Shown: positions 1 through 12,188, numbered from the stretch's first letter. The stretch: 64,000 nt of DNA from Elephas maximus indicus (GCF_024166365.1 NC_064831.1:24790768-24854767), one strand, 5' to 3'. Notes: generated by a model not told the origin, from the sequence alone. Translations and numbers: made by a program.

Positions 1-358
1 AGGTATGGATCCTGTTTCATTTTTCTGAAAATGGATATCCAGTTTTGCCAGCACAATTTGTTAAAGAGGCTGTTTCTTTGACTTTTTCTTGAAGATCAGC
101 AGCCATTCTGTGTTCACAATTCCATATCATTGGTCTATGTATCTGTCATTGAACCAGTACCAGGCCGTTTTGATTTCTGTGACTACATAGTAAGTTTTGA
201 GATTGGGCCATGTGAGTTCTCCTACTTTGTTTTTCTTCAGTATTGCTTTCACTATTCAGGTCGCTTTCCTTTCCAAAAAAAGTTGATTCATGTTTCTAAT
301 TCACTAAAGAATGTTGTTGGGATTTGGATCAGGACTTCATTATATCTATAGATTGCTT

Positions 359-524
359 GGAAACCCTGGTGGTAGAGTGGTTAAGTGCTACGGCTGTGAA
401 CCAAAGGGTGGGCAGTTCGAATCTACCAGGCGCTCCTTGGAAACTCTATGAGGCAGTTCTACTCTGTCCTATAGGGTCACCATGAGTCGGTATCGACTTG
501 ATGGCACTGGGTTTGGTTTCGGTT
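359..524 (+). mobile_element. AfroSINE inserted in the old L1
   Basis: A tRNA-derived SINE: a tRNA-like head with internal promoter boxes ('gtggttaagtgc', 'ggcagttcgaatc'), a body with 'tctgtcctatagggtcacc', and a tail 'gagtcggtatcgacttgatg' followed by GGTTT repeats. A 12-bp target-site duplication 'tatagattgctt' flanks it exactly at 347-358 and 525-536, so the boundaries are firm and the insertion postdates the L1. Confidence 0.92.
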
Positions 525-2211
525 TATAGATTGCTTTTGGTAGTATAGACATTTTCATTTCTTCTGATTCATGAGAATGGAATATTTTTCCATTTATGTA
601 GATCTCTCTAAGTTTCTTGCAATAGTGTTTTATAGTTTTCCTTGTACAAATCTTTTACATCCCTGTTTAGGTTTATCCCAAGGTATTTTATCCTTTGGGG
701 GCTATTATAAATGGCATTTTTTTCTTTATCTCTCTTTTGGAGTTCTCCTTGTTAGTGTAGAGGAAGCCATCTGATTTTTTTGTGTTGATCTTGTACCCTG
801 TCACTTTGCTGAATCTTTCTATTAGATCCAGTAGCTTTTTTGTGGAATCTCTTAGATTTTTTACATATAGGATCTTGTCGTCTGCAAATAGAAATAGCTT
901 TACTTTTTTCTTTCCAATTTGAATACTCTTTATTTCCCTTTCTTACCTTATTCCTCTGACTAAATAAGAGTCTTGATAATGAGCATCATTGTCTCATTCT
1001 CTTACTCAATGGAAAGATTCTCAGCCTTGCTCCATTGAGAATGATGTTGGCCATTGGCTTGGCATATATGCCCTTAATTATGTTGAGGAATTTTCCTTCT
1101 ATTCCTATTTTGCTGAGAATGTTTTTCAAGAAAAAGTGCTGGATTTTATCAAATGCCCTTTCTTCATCAATTAAGATGACCGTGTGATTATTTTCCTAGT
1201 TTTATTTTTGTTGTGAATTACATTGATTGATTTTCTAATGTTGAGCCATGCTTCATATCTCGCCTAATCATGATGTATTATTTTCTGATATGCTGTTGGA
1301 TTATTGGCTAGAATTTTGTTGAGAATTTTTGTGTCAATATTCAGGGATATTGGCCTGTAATTTTCCTTTTTTGTGATGTCTTTACCTGCCTTTGGTACCA
1401 GGGTAATGCTGGCTTCATAGAATGAGTTAGCAAGTATTTCTTCATTTTCTATGTTTTGAAAAAGTTTGAGTAGAAATGGCATAAACTCTTCTCTGAGTGT
1501 TTGGTAAAATTCCCCAGTGAAGCCGTCTGGGTCAGAGCTTTTTTTTTTTTTTTTTTAATGATATATTCTATCTCTTCTTTTGTTAAGGGCTTGTTTAGGT
1601 TTTCTACCTGTTTGAGTTACTTTAGGTAGGTAGTATGTTTCTAGAAATTTTTCCTTTTCTTCTAGGTTTTCAAATTTGTTGGAGTACAACTTTTCATATA
1701 ATTCTGAATTCTGTTATGATCCTCTTTATCTCAGTTGGATCTGTTGTAATGCCTCCAGTTTCATTTGTTATTTTGGTTATCTGTTTCTTCTCATTTTTTT
1801 CCTTTGTCAAATTGGCCAGTGGTTTGTCAATTTTATTGATCCTCTCACAGAATGACTTCTCGTCTTGTTGATTCCGTCTTTTATTTTTCTGTTTTCTATT
1901 TCATTTATTTCTGCTCTGACTTTTGTTATTTCTTTTCTTCTGGTAGCTTTGGTCTTCTTTTGCTCTTTTCTATTTGTTCAATTTGTTGGGTTAAGTTGTT
2001 GATTTTGAATCTTCTTTTTTATTGTATGCACTTATTGTTATAAATTTTCCTCTGAGTGCTGCTTTTGCTGTGTCTCAAAGATTTTGGTATGTTGTTTTTC
2101 TGTTCTCATTTGATTCTAATGTTTTTCAATTTCACTTTTGATTTCTTCTGTGACTCAATTTTTTTTAGTACTGTGTTACCTACTTTCCATGTATTTAGTT
2201 TATTTTCCAGT

Positions 2212-2806
2212 GATAAAGAGTTAACCTAAACGTAGCAGGCCATGACCACAAAAGGCCAACTTGTTTGTTAGAATCTACAGGACTTCAAACAATAAGAAAC
2301 TGCATCGAAGGGGTAGGACAGAGTGCTGTAGCCAGTTCAATGGACTGAGGACATGCATACCAAAACTAAACAACTGTTTACCCCAAAAAGTGACTTAAAG
2401 ATCTACCCAGTATCACACACAGCCCATATAACAGAAAACAACCATCATATGACAGACCCAGGACCTCTGAACCAAAAAATCAAATTGTTAGAGAAGAAAA
2501 ACAAAAGAAGGCCACCCAATCATGATCTTAGTTCTTTGTCTTTACATTAACCAGTCATAGTCTGTAGGTAATTTACTCATGGGTACATGTTCCAATGATT
2601 GTAAAGGACATGTTGAAACACCCGTATTCATAATAAATCAGCACCTATCAAAATGGTATAAAAAGCACCTATAGATTGTACTTCTTTGGATTTTAGTTTG
2701 TTTATAGCCTGAGTGCTTGCTGCCAATTTCTCATTTTTGTTTTCTGATATGTCACAAAAAATCTCTTTGTTGCAGAAGGCTTTGATGAAAGTTGTTGCTG
2801 TACAAC
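2212..2806 (+). mobile_element. Foreign insert in the old L1, possibly a solo LTR
   Basis: L1 similarity stops after 'tattttccag' and resumes near 2825 at 'tagttttaaaccattgtga'. The block between is A-rich, unlike L1, begins TG and ends CA, and has a TATA-like 'ggtataaaaagc' at about 2653. That fits a retroviral LTR, but I see no convincing duplicated target site, and an AATAAA lies upstream of the TATA rather than downstream. The family and exact ends are uncertain. Confidence 0.35.
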
Positions 2807-3974
2807 ATCTTAATCTTCTACTTACTTTTAGTTTTAAACCATTGTGATTAGAGAAGCTGCTTTGTATAATTTTAGCCTTTTTAAATTTATTGAGGCTTGC
2901 TTTGAGTCCTGAAATATGGTCTATTCTGGAGAATTTTCCTGTGTGTTGAAAAGAATGTGTATTGTGCTGCTCTTGGGTGGTATGTTCCATATATGTCTGT
3001 AAGGTTGGGTTGATTAATAGTGTTGTTTAGATCTTCTGTGTCTTAGTTGATTTTCTTTCTAGTTGTTCTGTCCATCATTGAAAGTGGTGTTTTGAAATCT
3101 ACAAATATTTTAGAACTGTCTTTTTCTCTCTTCAATTCTGTTAAGAGTTTATTTTATAAATCTTGGAGCTCTGGCACTGAGTGCATAAATATTTATTATT
3201 GTTATGCCTTCTTGTTGAATTGAATTGACCCTTGTAGTCATTATTTAATGCCCTTCTTGTCTCATAATGAATTTTGACTAAAAGCATATTGTCAGAAATT
3301 AATATTGCCACTCCTGCTCTCTTTTGATTACTGTTTGCTGGGTATATTTTTTTCCATCCTTTGATTTTTAACCTATTTATGTCTTTATATCTAAGGTGTG
3401 TCTCTTGTAGACAACATATTGATGGGTCTTTATTTTTTTAATTCCTTCTACCACTCGCTGCATCTTGGCTGAAGCATCTAATCCACTTAATATTCAGTGT
3501 GATTGTCGCTAGGTGTGAGTTCATTGCTGCTGCTTTATTATATATATATATATATCTTTTGTGTATCATTAACTGCTTCTTTGTTCTTAATTTTCTGTAC
3601 TGAGTTCTTTTTGTTTATGGATCTTCTTTTCCTATCATCTATTGTTGTTTTTGTGTTTTCTGAGTCTTTTTTATCTTCTTCCTCTTTATTTTGGTGAGCA
3701 GATTTATTCATTTTCTTTGTGGTTACCCTGAAGTTACCTTTATCCCTGTGTTTAAAACAGTCTTCTGTAGCTTGAAATCGTATTAACTTTCTCTCCAAAT
3801 GGAAGTTCTATAATTACATTAAACATTCCATGTTTTGTTCTGAATTTGTTGTCATTTATAGCTTCATATATCTGGTTTCCTGTAGTCAGTTTTGAAGGTT
3901 TATTTTACCCTTGCGAAGTCTTTATCTGAGCTGGTATCTGGGTGATGATGTCATGTGTCTTGCTCAGGTTGTTG

Positions 3975-4928
3975 TCTGGTGCCTAAAGGACTCCCTTTAA
4001 TATTTCTTGTAGGGCTCGTCCCTTAATTTTTGCTGGTCTGAGAATGTCTTAATTTCACCCTCATTTCTGAAAGACAATTTTTCTGGATATATGATTCTTG
4101 GTTAACAATTCCTTTCTTTTAGGGCTTTGTATATGTCAACCCATTGCCTTCTTGCCTGCATGATTTCTGACAAGAAAACAGCACTTAGTCTAATTGATGC
4201 CCCTTTTAAAGTGATATTTCATTTTCACAAACTGTTCTCAAAATTCTTTCTTTGTCTTTGGTTTTGGAATGTTTGATTATGATATATCTTAGTGCATTTA
4301 TTTTGGGGTCTTTCCTGTATGTGGTTTTTTGAGCTTCTTAGATATAAAACTTCATGATATTTGAGAAATGTCCTGCCAATATATCTTCAAAAATATTCCC
4401 TGTACTTTTTTTCTCTTCTTCTGGAATTCGTATTATGCATAAATTTAAATAAAATTTTATAAGTCCTCTTAACGGTGTCCCACATAACCCTTAGGTTTTC
4501 TTTATTTTTTTTTCAGTCTTTTTTCTGTTCATTCCTCAGACAAATTAGTACCAAGGCATTTGTCCTCTCTTTTGCTGATTCTTTCCTCCATTGATTCAAT
4601 TCTACTGTGTCTTTCCATTGAGTTATCTATTGCTGATATTTTATTGATAAGCTTCTGAATTTCTAGTTGTTTCTTTCTTTTTTTTTTCTTTTTTGGTAAA
4701 GTTTCTATTTGTCTATTGAGTTTGTCATTTTATTCTTGCATTATTTTCTTGAATTCTTCTAGGATTTTTCTGTGTTTTCTTTAATCTCTTGAGATGCCTA
4801 AATATTAGTCTTAAATTTCTTGTTAGGTAATTCTAGTATCGTTTCTCACTCCAGGAGGTTTTCTATCCCTTTATCTTGTTCATTTGTTTCTTCATATCAT
4901 TGGTTATTTCATTTTGTCTCTGAGGCAT
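3975..4928 (-). pseudogene. L1 ORF1 relic (RNA-binding protein)
   Basis: A start-like codon lies at 4928-4926 on the minus strand and is followed by MPQRQN, comparable with MARRQQ in the younger L1 at 25514. Further on, the complement encodes a remnant of the N-C-Q-P-R-I-I-Y-P motif near 4080-4110 and an ALQEILK end near 4005, both found in the carboxy-terminal domain of L1 ORF1. Stops and indels break the frame throughout. The 5'UTR (4930-6435) contains loosely repeated GC-rich blocks around 5330-5760. Confidence 0.65.
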
Positions 4929-6589
4929 TAAGGTGTTATTTTATTTATTTATAGGCACATATATCTTCCCTTACAGAATCGAGTGGAAGTGTGAGAACAG
5001 GTCCTTCCCTCATGTGAGGCAGCAATTGTTGATTGGTCTTGGTCCCTCCAACTCTTATGGGAAATTGTGGTCCTTCCACGTTGGTGTTTGCAATTAGTGT
5101 GTCCCCTGAAGGTCAAGGAAAGCCATCTTCATAGACACAGAGAGGTGGTGCCACTCAAATGGACGGGGAAGGCCCTTTATGCAGGGTTACATTAGCATCT
5201 AAGTAGGTGAGGAGAGATCAAGGGGTTTCAGTGTGGGAATGGGGGATCATGCCTGCTAGTCTGTGAATGGGAGGGGGAATTGGGACAGTGAGGGTGGATA
5301 GTGAGACACTTACGTATCCCTGGGCAGGGACACATCTACCTGTCACCAGGTGGGGGTGTGAGGAGTGCTCCCACCAGTAGCCCAGAGGCGGGTGCAGTGG
5401 TTGCTTCTGCAGATCACCTAAGGGGGCAGAGCTGGGGTTAGGGGCTGCCTTCACTGGGCCAGGTTATGGGGAGTGCTCCTACCAGAAGCTCAGAGGTGAG
5501 TGTGGTGGACTCTTCTGCTGATCATCTGGCAGAGCAAGGAGTCAAGCAGGTGGGAGTTGCCACCAGTCCTCGGTCATGAGGCTCAGTGGGCTTGCCACCA
5601 ATTCACGGGCCCCGGCACAGGTGGCAGAGTAGAGGAGGAAGCATTCCCAGTCCTTGGGCATGTGTCATTGCAGGTGTAGCCCTGATCCTCAGTCCTCTGG
5701 CATGTGTGGTGGGGGATGCCACCGGCCCATGGGCCTCCGGCAGGGGATGTAGTGAATGCAGTGAATGCTCTTAACTTTCATTGAGTGAGGAGCACTCCCA
5801 CTTGACTCAGGATGTGGATGCAGGGCCAATCCTGTTTGGCAGCATGAGGTGATGGAGGCTTTGGTTGCTTAGGGGTGTGCTGCACAGAGTTTGGCTGAAT
5901 GGGGGACCTCTAGGTGTTATGCTATGGATTTACTATTTAGTGGACATTTCCTGTCCAAATGGTCAGGCACAGCTGCTGTTGAGTAGTCTTGTCCCTTGTT
6001 CCTGGACCCCTCCCTTCTCTGTGGTCAATAGTATCACTAAGGGTCTTGACTGCCTTTGTGTGCTTTCCCTTTTTGATCTGGTTTATGTCCTGCTCTTCTC
6101 GTTTCCTTCCAGGTTTTTTTTACCCATTCTCTCCATCTCCTGTCGTGATTTCTGTGCAGTTGCCTACCTGTATTCTTCACCTGGGAATGCTGCTTGATTT
6201 ATCTTAATCTGGCCACGCTGGGCAGGTTTGGCTGGTAGGATGTGGATGATCTATAGTTCTTCCTGCCCAGTGTTTTTGTACAGTCTCTCCTTCAAGTCAG
6301 CACTTGGTCTGATTCTTCACCCTTCCATTTGACCCTCAGTGCTCCAAGGTTGTCATCTATATCGGATTCACTTTTTTTTTGAGTCTTTGTTGTAAGAAGG
6401 ATGTTGGGTGGCATCTGACTATACCACCATTTTGGACCATATCCAGAATTATTTTATATACTCAATGTTTATTTAAATGTGCCTTCATATATATTACTTT
6501 CCTTGCTCCTCATTGCTTCTTGCACCTTTCTCAACTGGGATTACTTTGTTGTGTACGGGGAGGGAGGTTTGAAATATATTCTCTACTAA

Positions 6590-6885
6590 ATGTCTATTTA
6601 CAGCAAAAGGTCCCAATTTTTGTTTATCTGAAAATGTTTTTTATTTTTCTCTTACGTCTAAAAGATTTTTTTTGATATACAATTCTGAGTTGGTAGTTAT
6701 TTTCTCTCAGACTATTGAAGTATTATTCCACTATCTTCAGGCTTATATTAAGAAATTAGTTAACAGTCTAATTGCTATTCCTTTGAGAGTAGTCAGTCAA
6801 TTCTATGACTGCTTTTAAGGTCTCTGTGTCTTTATAGAGCATCTTCACCTTAATGTATCTTGGTGTATAAAGGTAGATTAGATTA
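6590..6885 (-). mobile_element. Ancient L1 ORF1-region fragment
   Basis: T-rich sequence whose complement resembles the ORF1 region of very old mammalian L1 or HAL1 elements ('ttctgagttggtagttattt', 'cactatcttcaggctt', 'tcttggtgtataaag'). It is separate from the L1 that ends at 6435. Further sequence of the same element appears to resume at 7497. Confidence 0.55.
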
Positions 6886-7090
6886 GGATTTTTCAACCTT
6901 CGCACAAATTACACTTTGGGCCAGACAATTCTTTGTTGTAATGGCTGTCCTAGATCTTGTAGAATGTTAATCAGAATCTGAGGCTTCTACCCAATAGATG
7001 CCAGTAGCACCACTGCCCTAGTTGTGACGACAAAAATGACTCTGGACATGGCCAGTTGTCTTCTGGGGTGCAAAATTCCTTCCCATCAAA
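6885..7090 (+). mobile_element. MER5A-like hAT-Charlie DNA transposon relic
   Basis: The sequence follows the MER5A pattern: 'tttttcaacctt' at the left, then 'gggccagacaattctttgtt', 'ctacccaatagatgccagta', 'gttgtgacgacaaaaatg' and 'tcttctggggtgcaaaat'. MER5A is a non-autonomous element spread through placental genomes. It has no coding capacity. Confidence 0.8.
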
Positions 7091-7496
7091 AAGCACTCAA
7101 TTTGATTGGACTATATTGACTAAAACTTCAAAATATTTGAGTGGGATACAGCAATAAACACTGATATCTCGCCTGCCCTTCATGTTCATTGTGGACTGAC
7201 TATGGCTTTGCTCCATATCTTTTTTGGTATGGGACCCAGGCTGATAATACAGCCTTTATTTAGGACATTTCCATTAATCATGACAGAAGAGAAAGAAAAC
7301 AATATGAAACATATACTAGCTATTAAGTTTTCTGCTTAGAAGAGACACATGTCACTTCTGCTTCCCTTTCAGTGACTAAAGCAAGTTGAATTGCCAAGCT
7401 CTGTATTAATCGGGTAGACAGATATTTTCTCATAGGAAGAAACAGCAAATATTGGGAATAATAATACAATCTCACACTTTGTGAACAAGTTTTCAT
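7091..7496. other. Old interspersed repeat, family not named
   Basis: The stretch includes 'tgtggactgactatggcttt', 'gaagagacacatgtcacttc' and 'gactaaagcaagttgaattg', a pattern I recognise as recurrent in mammalian genomes but cannot assign to a family. It separates two pieces of an ancient L1. No open reading frame of note. Confidence 0.4.
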
Positions 7497-7760
7497 CTTT
7501 TGGCTTCCTAAATCTTCAGATTGTAATATTTTTATTACCTCTTTTATACTCTCAGTATGTATTCAAATATTTTCTCTCTTTAAATCTGTTTTCTTCTTCT
7601 GGAGCTTGAATTAACTGTATGTTAGACTTTCTAAAACCTCTTTGTATCTTAAACTCTCTTTGATTTTTACATCTGCTGCATTCTAGATAATTTCTTTTGA
7701 TCTATTTTCCAGTTCACTTATCTCTTCTTTAGCAGTGAATGAGTACCTATTCTTTTAGCA
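7497..7760 (-). mobile_element. Ancient L1 fragment, continuation
   Basis: T-rich sequence ('ttcttcttctggagcttga', 'gatctattttccagttcact') whose complement resembles the ORF1 coiled-coil region of ancient L1 or HAL1. It is probably the continuation of 6590-6885, split by the MER5A relic and the unnamed repeat. The rest, up to about 8108, is AT-rich and unassigned. Confidence 0.5.
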
Positions 7761-8109
7761 GTTACCCTTAAATTTTAATATGCATACTTGACTTAATAAA
7801 CCAATATTTGTTTTCTCTTGAATAATACAAGGGCCTTAGAATATGTTCACTCTGATCACCCCCCTCACTTGTCATTTTTGACTAGTACATTAGTCCCCTT
7901 TCATATTTAAAATCCCAAATTTATCTTTGTCATCATTAAATTGTTATTCTTTTTTACATTATTATGTATGTTTATTTATATTTTCCTATGTGCTTTTGGT
8001 TTATTATAGCTGTTTTCTGGGTCCAGTTTCTTAATAAATTCCATTCTTTAGTGATTCATTCAGCAAAATTCTGAGTAATAAAAACCCAACTTTGTGTTAA
8101 ATATCTTTA

Positions 8110-8353
8110 TTTCGCTCTCACTTTGGACATGTTAGCAGGGCGGATCAGTCCCTGGAGAAGGACATCTTGCTTGGTTAAAAAGGGTCAGCAAAAAAGAGGA
8201 AATCCCTCAATGAGATGGGTTGACACAGTGGCTGCAACAATGGGCTCAAGCATAACAATGCTTGTGAGAGTGGCACAGGATTGGGCAGTGTTTTCTTTTG
8301 TACATAGGCTCGCTACGAATCAGAACCGACTCAATGGCACCAAACAATATTGA
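8110..8353 (+). mobile_element. RTE LINE, 3' fragment
   Basis: This is the last 240 bp of an RTE element: 'gatcagtccctggagaagga', a run encoding RWVDTVAATM, 'aggattgggcagtgtt', and the terminal 'cagaaccgactcaatggcac'. The 5' end is truncated, as is usual for target-primed insertion. The fragment is well short of a working element. Confidence 0.9.
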
Positions 8354-10302
8354 AGGATACTTTAGGCTGATAAGAATTTTTTTCTCAACATTTTCAAGGT
8401 ATTTTTTTTTTCTGTACTCAATTTTGCTAATGCAAAATTCTCCACTAAACAAATTATAAATCTTATGTAGGTGATTGATTTATTACTGGCTCCTTAATAA
8501 TTTATTATCACCTTTGCTGTTCTCAAGTTTGCCTATATCTCAGCACCCACTGACTTCTCAGGACTTAATTTGCTTCTTCATTCAGAGGAATTATTTATTT
8601 ATTAGGCCTGACAAATTATCTATTATTCCTCATAATTATGCTTCTTCTCTATTTTCTCATCTCTTTTGAGGGGATAACCCTTAGTCTATCTTTGATGTCT
8701 CAACCTCTTTATATTTTTAATCTTTTTTTTAATTTTGTTTTTGTTTTGTTTTCTGTGCCCAAACAACTGCAAGGAGAAAAGATAGTTTTTTATAGAAGAC
8801 ACAGAGCATTTAAAAAGATTCTATAAACAAGTGCAAATAAATATAACACAAACTGAGTACTTTAGAGAGACTAGGAAACATTTTCTGGACCATAAAAATA
8901 ATGAAAAAATCTTTCGGTGACAAGGGACATAAATTAAGAGTTTTTAGGTAACAAATATTTTAAAAATAACAAACGTTTCCATACACTGAGATACAAATCA
9001 CTATGAGAGTGAAGGAGCTGAGTGCTCTTTTGTTTCATAAATGTGTGCACTATGTGAAGCTTCTTTAGATTGGTGAGAAAAATTCTAACATGTAATGGTT
9101 AAGCATAGAATGAATGTTTATTAAAAAGAAAGAGAGAGAAATGATTTAAGACTATTTTAAGCTTTGCCATTTTCTCCCTAGATTTCCAACCTCTTCCCAT
9201 CTTCAAATCATACTTCCTGAATAAAAGGGGAAGACAACAAAAATTGTTTTGAAAGTACTTTTTATTCATTCCTGCCTGAAATAATCATTATGATTTCAAT
9301 CTTGGGGATAACAGCCAAACTTAACTACGTATTTGTTGAATCTTTTCTTTACGGCCATGTCATTTCATTCCTCCCTCCCTTTTAATAGGATTTCTAAAGC
9401 CTCAGCCACATTGCAATAGGATTGCTTTCCTAGTAACCAATGGAGAGCACAAACACCTTTGAACCTTAGACCATTAGGCTTAAAAAATGACAAAAACAAG
9501 AAAATTCTTCCCAGAAGCAAAAGAACTGAAGTCATTAAAGGCTAATGCTACAGGCAAGAGATGGAGACACAATTGAACTGAGGGAAACCACATTTGGAAA
9601 ATTCAGTTCAGCTAAAAGAAAACAAAGGTCAGGATATTTCATGTGATAAAATAACTCTGACAGCTGTAAAGGATTTTCTACTTCATGTGGGATAGTCTCC
9701 AAACAGTAAGGTCTGAATGTTCACTATAATAAACATGTTACCAAGCTTTTCACATATCTACAACTACTTCTTCTTATCAATATGAACAAAAACGGCAGCC
9801 AACACTTCCTGATGACCTACACTGGTCAAGATGACAAAATTTTTCCTGTGCTGAACACTCCTAAGTGGCTACAACCTTCCTTTGGGTTTATATCAGAAAT
9901 AACATTAAATAATAAGAAGAGAAAGCTACGTTTCTATATTGTGAACCATGTGTTATTAATGCTTACAGACTCCAGAGAGAGGTAGTCTAAAAGAAATTTC
10001 TTCATCTTTCTATAATGTCAAAAAAGCTACTTCCAACTAAATGATATTTTGTTTTCTCTTTTTTGGTTTGCCAGTGGGGACGGTGACCTCAAAAGTAAAT
10101 AAATGAGCCATTTATTCAGATTTGGACCTCAAAATACCCTACTTACATATGAATTGCTCTCATTTTTGTAGACTTAAGGAACAGGTTGTCATTATATCAT
10201 GACAAAGAGAGGATATAAGCATCATTTAAAAGTATATTATATAAGAAATATGTCATTCATTACTTGTCCATTTGCAAACCCCAGGTCCTTCTTCACGCTA
10301 AC

Positions 10303-10316
10303 GTTACCATGGAAAT
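10303..10316. promoter_or_regulatory. RFX X-box-like palindrome
   Basis: 'gttaccatggaaat' matches the RFX-factor X-box (GTTNCCATGGNAAC) at all but the last defined position. It lies in non-repeat DNA about 70 bp from a CTCF-like core. Sequence match only; occupancy is not shown. Confidence 0.3.
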
Positions 10317-10372
10317 TACCATCTCCTTTCTACTTCTGTACATCTGTAAATGAACCGACATTTGTCTTCATG

Positions 10373-10387
10373 GACAGTAGAGGGCAA
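10373..10387. promoter_or_regulatory. CTCF-like core motif
   Basis: 'gacagtagagggcaa' resembles the AGNNGRGGGCA core of CTCF sites. A single partial match in 64 kb is weak evidence; its closeness to the X-box-like palindrome is the reason to list it. Confidence 0.2.
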
Positions 10388-11615
10388 TTACCATAATAAA
10401 TGGGCCCTAAGCATAATCAGAGATGATTCACAAATGAGCCTGGAGACTGCTACTTCATTGTCTACATCCTTCCCTGATTTAAGGACACACAGATCTTCCT
10501 GCTTCTTGCCCTTTCTTTCTCTCCTGATGACTTGACAGCCTTGGCAAGGAGGCGGTGGCACGGAACCTTCCTCCCACAGTTTCTCTAATAACTTTTACAA
10601 ACAAGCTGTGGGAATGGAAGAACCAGGAATCCTATTCCACAATTTTAGCCATCATAAACAGCAGTGTGTTGGCAGGGGGAAAAAAAATAATACAAGGAAA
10701 ACAGGAATTCAACAAATAGTCTCTTACTGGGCAAAAACTATCCTGAGATAACCCCATTCTAAACTGCTCAATTACCCTAATACAAGAATTTAAGAGAAAC
10801 AAAAACATTGAATTATAGCATTACTGGAATATGGAACAATAGTATATGGAAGTTCTCCCTGAAGAATGCTATCTATCTTGTTGATACAGACAGACTTATA
10901 AAATAGCTTTGGCATTTTAATGCTAATGCATTCTAAAGTTCCAGATGACAGCTGCATAGCCAACATTTTAAAGCCATCAGAAAATTCATGCTACACAATG
11001 GTCACAGCTGGACTCATACATCAAACTGTTTTTGCTCAAATGAAATTTGGTAGTTGGTAGATAATTAAACAGTGCATGTTCTGGACTTCCGCATAGTAGT
11101 CGTAAAAGCTAAATTTGGAAGAAAACAAAATATAAAGCTTTCCCTGTAGCTTAGCCCAAGATTGAAGACTTTAAACTCCTGCATGATTCGAGGAGATTGA
11201 ACAGTGTCTGCATTCAGAAATGTGCACTTTAATTGTTATCAACTATATTGGTCATTAAAGTTGAGAACATTTAAATGTTTAGGATTGAATTAAAATACTA
11301 ATTATCAACACTTGTGAATACAGGCTTCAGTTTAGGCATCCTGCAGGAAGAAGCCCAGGCCACAGCAATCACAGATATGATGGACAAGATTTGAGTCCCA
11401 CAACTTCTGTACCTATGGCTGTATGTCAGTTAAAATTATTTTCAATGAAGGATACAGATAACCCTAATCTTAATGGCTCAAACAACGACTTTGAAAAAAA
11501 AAAAAAACATATAAAAGAATTTCAAAGCTAAGGCAGCCCCAAGTTTGGTACACTCAGGGCTTCAGTTCTGATTCCATGAGACAGTCTTGGCTCTGCTTTC
11601 TGACATTTCGTTCAG

Positions 11616-11783
11616 TAAACCCTGGTGGTATAGCGCTTAAGAGCTACCACTGCTAACCAAAAGGTTGGCAGATGATATCCACCAGGCACTCGTTGGAAAC
11701 CCTGTGGGGCAGCTCTACTCTGTCCTATAGGGTCGCTAGGAGTCAGAATCAACTCAAGGCAATGGGTTTGGGTTTTCGGTTTG
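11616..11783 (+). mobile_element. AfroSINE
   Basis: The head 'ccctggtggtatagcgctta' has a degenerate A box. The middle reads 'ctctactctgtcctataggg', and the tail is 'gtcagaatcaactcaaggc' plus GGTTT repeats. No clear target-site duplication, so the boundaries are good to a few bases only. Confidence 0.88.
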
Positions 11784-12069
11784 GCCAGTGAAGATCGAGA
11801 AATTCTTTATCAGAAGCCTACTACAGACTTTAACTCAGGTTTCACTTGCCAGGATTATCACACTTCTCCAAGCCTGGACAATCATCAGCAAGGGGAACAG
11901 GGTCACCAGGATGGGCTTGTGCTTCTCATGATTGGCCCTTTGGATGTGGGGATATAGCTCTGGCTTCCTGGAGAAGGCAAACCAGGCAATATTTGGGATT
12001 TGTTAGCAAGGAAATAGGGACCATGGGTGCTAGCTAGGTCTGAATGGAGGCAGGGCCCAGATTACTTAA

Positions 12070-12188
12070 TTCAATGTCAGTTCCTGCACTATGTTAGCAT
12101 TGTCATCAGATGAATTAAATCAGAATCCCTGGGGCTAAAGTTCAGCCATTGGATTCTAGTATGCAGCCAAAGAGGAAAACCACTGCCG
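12070..12188. mobile_element. Old hAT-type MER fragment
   Basis: 'aatcagaatccctggggcta' and the end 'gaggaaaaccactgc' match the pattern of a non-autonomous hAT-Charlie family common in placental mammals. It is diverged and has no coding capacity. Confidence 0.45.

Larger units (their letters stand above)
1..3500 (-). pseudogene. L1 ORF2 relic (endonuclease and reverse transcriptase)
   Basis: Minus-strand translation gives scattered L1 ORF2 pieces. The clearest is 1482-1264, which contains reverse-transcriptase segments such as [10 protein letters not shown] and NKILAN. Near 3390-3420 the complement encodes the endonuclease stretch around CLQETHL. The reading frame is broken many times and is also split by the inserts at 359-524 and about 2212-2806. 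In an intact L1 this protein nicks the target DNA and copies L1 RNA into it. Here it cannot be made. Confidence 0.8.
1..6435 (-). mobile_element. Old L1 (LINE-1) with its 5' end, minus strand
   Basis: Read on the minus strand, the segment runs from a 5' end near 6435 (the complement reads 'ccaaaatggtggtatagtc', the usual L1 start) through a GC-richer 5'UTR (about 4930-6435), an ORF1 relic, a spacer and an ORF2 relic that leaves the window at base 1. All frames are broken by many stops, so the copy is old and inactive. It is interrupted by a SINE at 359-524 and by a foreign block at about 2212-2806. The 3' end lies outside the window. Confidence 0.85.
8354..11615. other. Intergenic or intronic DNA, no gene seen
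   Basis: About 3.2 kb, mostly AT-rich and apparently single-copy. Short ATG-initiated frames occur (for example 9782-9985 and 10199-10396), but none has domain content, splice context or similarity that I recognise. The subregion 10260-10560 is less AT-rich and holds the motif cluster listed separately. Confidence 0.6.

Noticed and set aside
359-440. Functional tRNA genes suggested by A- and B-box sequences in the SINE heads
   Set aside because: The heads lack a foldable cloverleaf with a proper anticodon stem and continue into SINE bodies and tails, so they are tRNA-derived SINEs.
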